Shown here piece by piece: positions 62,436-64,000 of a DNA stretch of 64,000 bases (positions within the stretch are counted from its first letter, which is position 1; every line of letters begins with the position of its first letter). The stretch lies in assembly GCA_009746045.1 (NCBI GenBank), contig RPFO01000034.1, positions 1,198,786 through 1,262,785 of the forward strand, given 5' to 3'. The notes under the pieces were generated by a model. It ran no database searches, was not told where the DNA came from, and was given only the letters and a program-made list of their open reading frames with translations. The position numbers and the translations under genes were made by a program. The DNA is from Mesostigma viride (lineage: Eukaryota > Streptophyta > Mesostigmatophyceae > Mesostigmatales > Mesostigmataceae).

Positions 62436-64000
62436 CATGTTATTAGCCAGCATGCCCGGATGCATCATGCACTTGCTTGACGTTTGCGCCCTTTCCCGCG
62501 AAATCTGGGCTGTCTTCCCGCGCCTCCGCCAGTTCACAAACGAGTTCACTGGCGAGCAGTTCACTACGTCGTTGCGACCCATGTGAGTGCGTGAACTCGA
62601 AGCGAAGGGCCGGTGAAGCGCCGGTGGCGACCCGGCCGTCGACCCAGTTCACAAAGAGTTCACCGACGGAGTTCACCGAGCCTCATGTGAGTCGTCTGTG
62701 CGCTTAGCTGATCTCGTGCCCTGTGCTGTACTACTTGCGCCCGCACCGCCCCCATGCCCGACCGGACCATGGATATGTCACCCACACACCCCGCTCTCGG
62801 TCCCTACCCGCTACCCCACCGACGTCCCTAACATCCATGCCCACACCATCAGTCCCTCTCCCTGCCACCCCACCCGTTATACTCAACGTGCGCTGCCCCA
62901 CGCCTAGCTGTCTCCCATCCTCCGTATAGTGATCACATAACCAACCCATAGACGCTCACCCCCGTCGCACCACACAAGCATTGCACTAAACATAAAGGCA
63001 CACCGACAACGACATGATAAGAAGCCCGCCTCCCAGCCACCACCCCTCTAGTAACCAGACTACCACCCCACGTCCCCAGCGACCCCACGGCCCTGCGCCC
63101 CAACCCTGCCTGACAATGACGACCGCGTTACTACCACACCTGACCACTAAACCTCCCGATGCTGCCTCACCTCCCAGCCAAGGGGGGGGCCCCCCCCCCC
63201 CCCTCCCGGCCCCCCGGCCCCCCCCCTCCCAACCATGCCCAGGCCCCGGCCCTGTCTCCCAAGTCGCTACGGGTCACAGTACGTAGCCACAATCGTGACT
63301 CGTCCATCTACCATCCGACCCAGTCTTTTTCCCACAATACGGCAAGCCACTGGTCAACGTCACCCCCCTACGACGTCTTGTGTGTCCCGTCCCTTCCCAC
63401 CCAAGTACTGCACAACCGACCACCGGTACGGACTATACATTTTCACATGCAGCCACACCACCACGAATGCACGCCATGCACTCCACAGCCCCACCCCACC
63501 CCCACCCCCACCCCCACCCCCACCCCACTCGTGTACGCAGGAGACAGAACGGCCAAGCACCACCCGGCTACGCCGACTCACGTGGCCGGCGGCCCCGCCC
63601 CCAGTTAAGTGCCCCGCAGCAGCAGTATCCCTGTGGGAAGCTAGAGATGGTGCCGCATGGTGAGCTGGGGTTTGCATTGCTGGGAACAGAGGGGCGCACC
63701 GCTACACTATCATCAGTCCTGACAGCACGAGCTGTTGTAAGCATAGATACGGTCTGAAGCAGTGACAAAGGTGTACAACTCAGCTGCTTGGATCACCTGC
63801 TGTCCATGCCATGATTGCCATCGTCTTCACCCTGCCACCCCATCTACTTGTGCCCAATATATATCCGTGCAGCCCATAACCAAGCCATGTATCACATGCA
63901 TCACGCATACAGCAACCTTGCAAGCCGGCACCCCACCCTACTAACGCTCTCGTGCCCTGTACCCTTATGTACTACTTGCGCCCGCACCGCCCATGCCCGA
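62436..64000. other. C-rich region without a recognisable gene
   Basis: Contains the AGTTCAC-rich repeat (62,525-62,700), a G8C13 junction (63,181-63,203), (CCCCAC)n at 63,489-63,528, and a direct repeat CTACTTGCGCCCGCACCGCC at 62,730 and 63,971. Proline-rich open frames are consequences of base composition. Confidence 0.45.

Noticed and set aside
62698-63757. Proline-rich open frames
   Set aside because: Explained by C-rich composition and (CCCCAC)n; no codon structure or domain.

Overview
The window is eukaryotic nuclear DNA, most likely from a chlorophyte green alga. The evidence is short coding exons joined by GT-AG introns, a plant-type SmD3 gene, a GC-rich LINE set and very heavy simple-sequence load. 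The species cannot be named from the sequence alone. Most long open frames here are translations of tandem repeats or of transposon antisense strands and are not genes.

Layout. (1) About 1-3.7 kb, minus strand: part of a leucine-rich-repeat gene; four exons join in frame and it runs off the left edge. (2) 5.2-12.8 kb, plus strand: a complete five-exon SmD3 gene (140 aa) whose introns hold kilobases of mini- and microsatellites. (3) 13.2-23.7 kb: a retroposon cluster with a tRNA-like SINE, pieces of an L1/RTE-like LINE, and two copies of a LINE with a C-terminal zinc knuckle and a restriction-like endonuclease. (4) 23.7-28.7 kb, minus strand: a four-exon gene of unknown function (260 aa if it starts where proposed). 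Its 3.3-kb intron carries a 36-bp tandem array and a (GGGT/GGGC)n array. (5) 28.9-36.3 kb: two related ~2.6-kb elements with inverted termini and TTAA target duplications. One carries a PHD-finger ORF and the other carries a SINE dimer. A cysteine-rich exon lies between them. (6) 36.6-40.4 kb: nested insertions (MITE, SINE multimer, LINE pieces) in a TATACAC array. (7) 40.5-41.4 kb: a probable two-exon small membrane or secreted protein gene on the minus strand. (8) 43.3-54.8 kb: a large duplicated block. It contains a MITE with an empty-site paralogue and a 3.9-kb structure in which an element appears inserted, inverted, into another copy of itself; that element encodes a ubiquitin-like exon. 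(9) 54.8-61.15 kb: about 6.3 kb of (GTGA)n/(GGGA)n/(GTGTGC)n. (10) 61.2-64 kb: a decayed transposase-like frame, another LINE 3' end, and C-rich sequence without a recognisable gene.

The recognised host genes (a spliceosome core protein, an LRR protein, small unknowns) do not form a pathway. The striking feature is genome architecture. Tandem arrays sit inside introns of intact genes, neighbouring arrays differ by one base per unit, and many insertions can be dated relative to each other because their target-site duplications are still readable.
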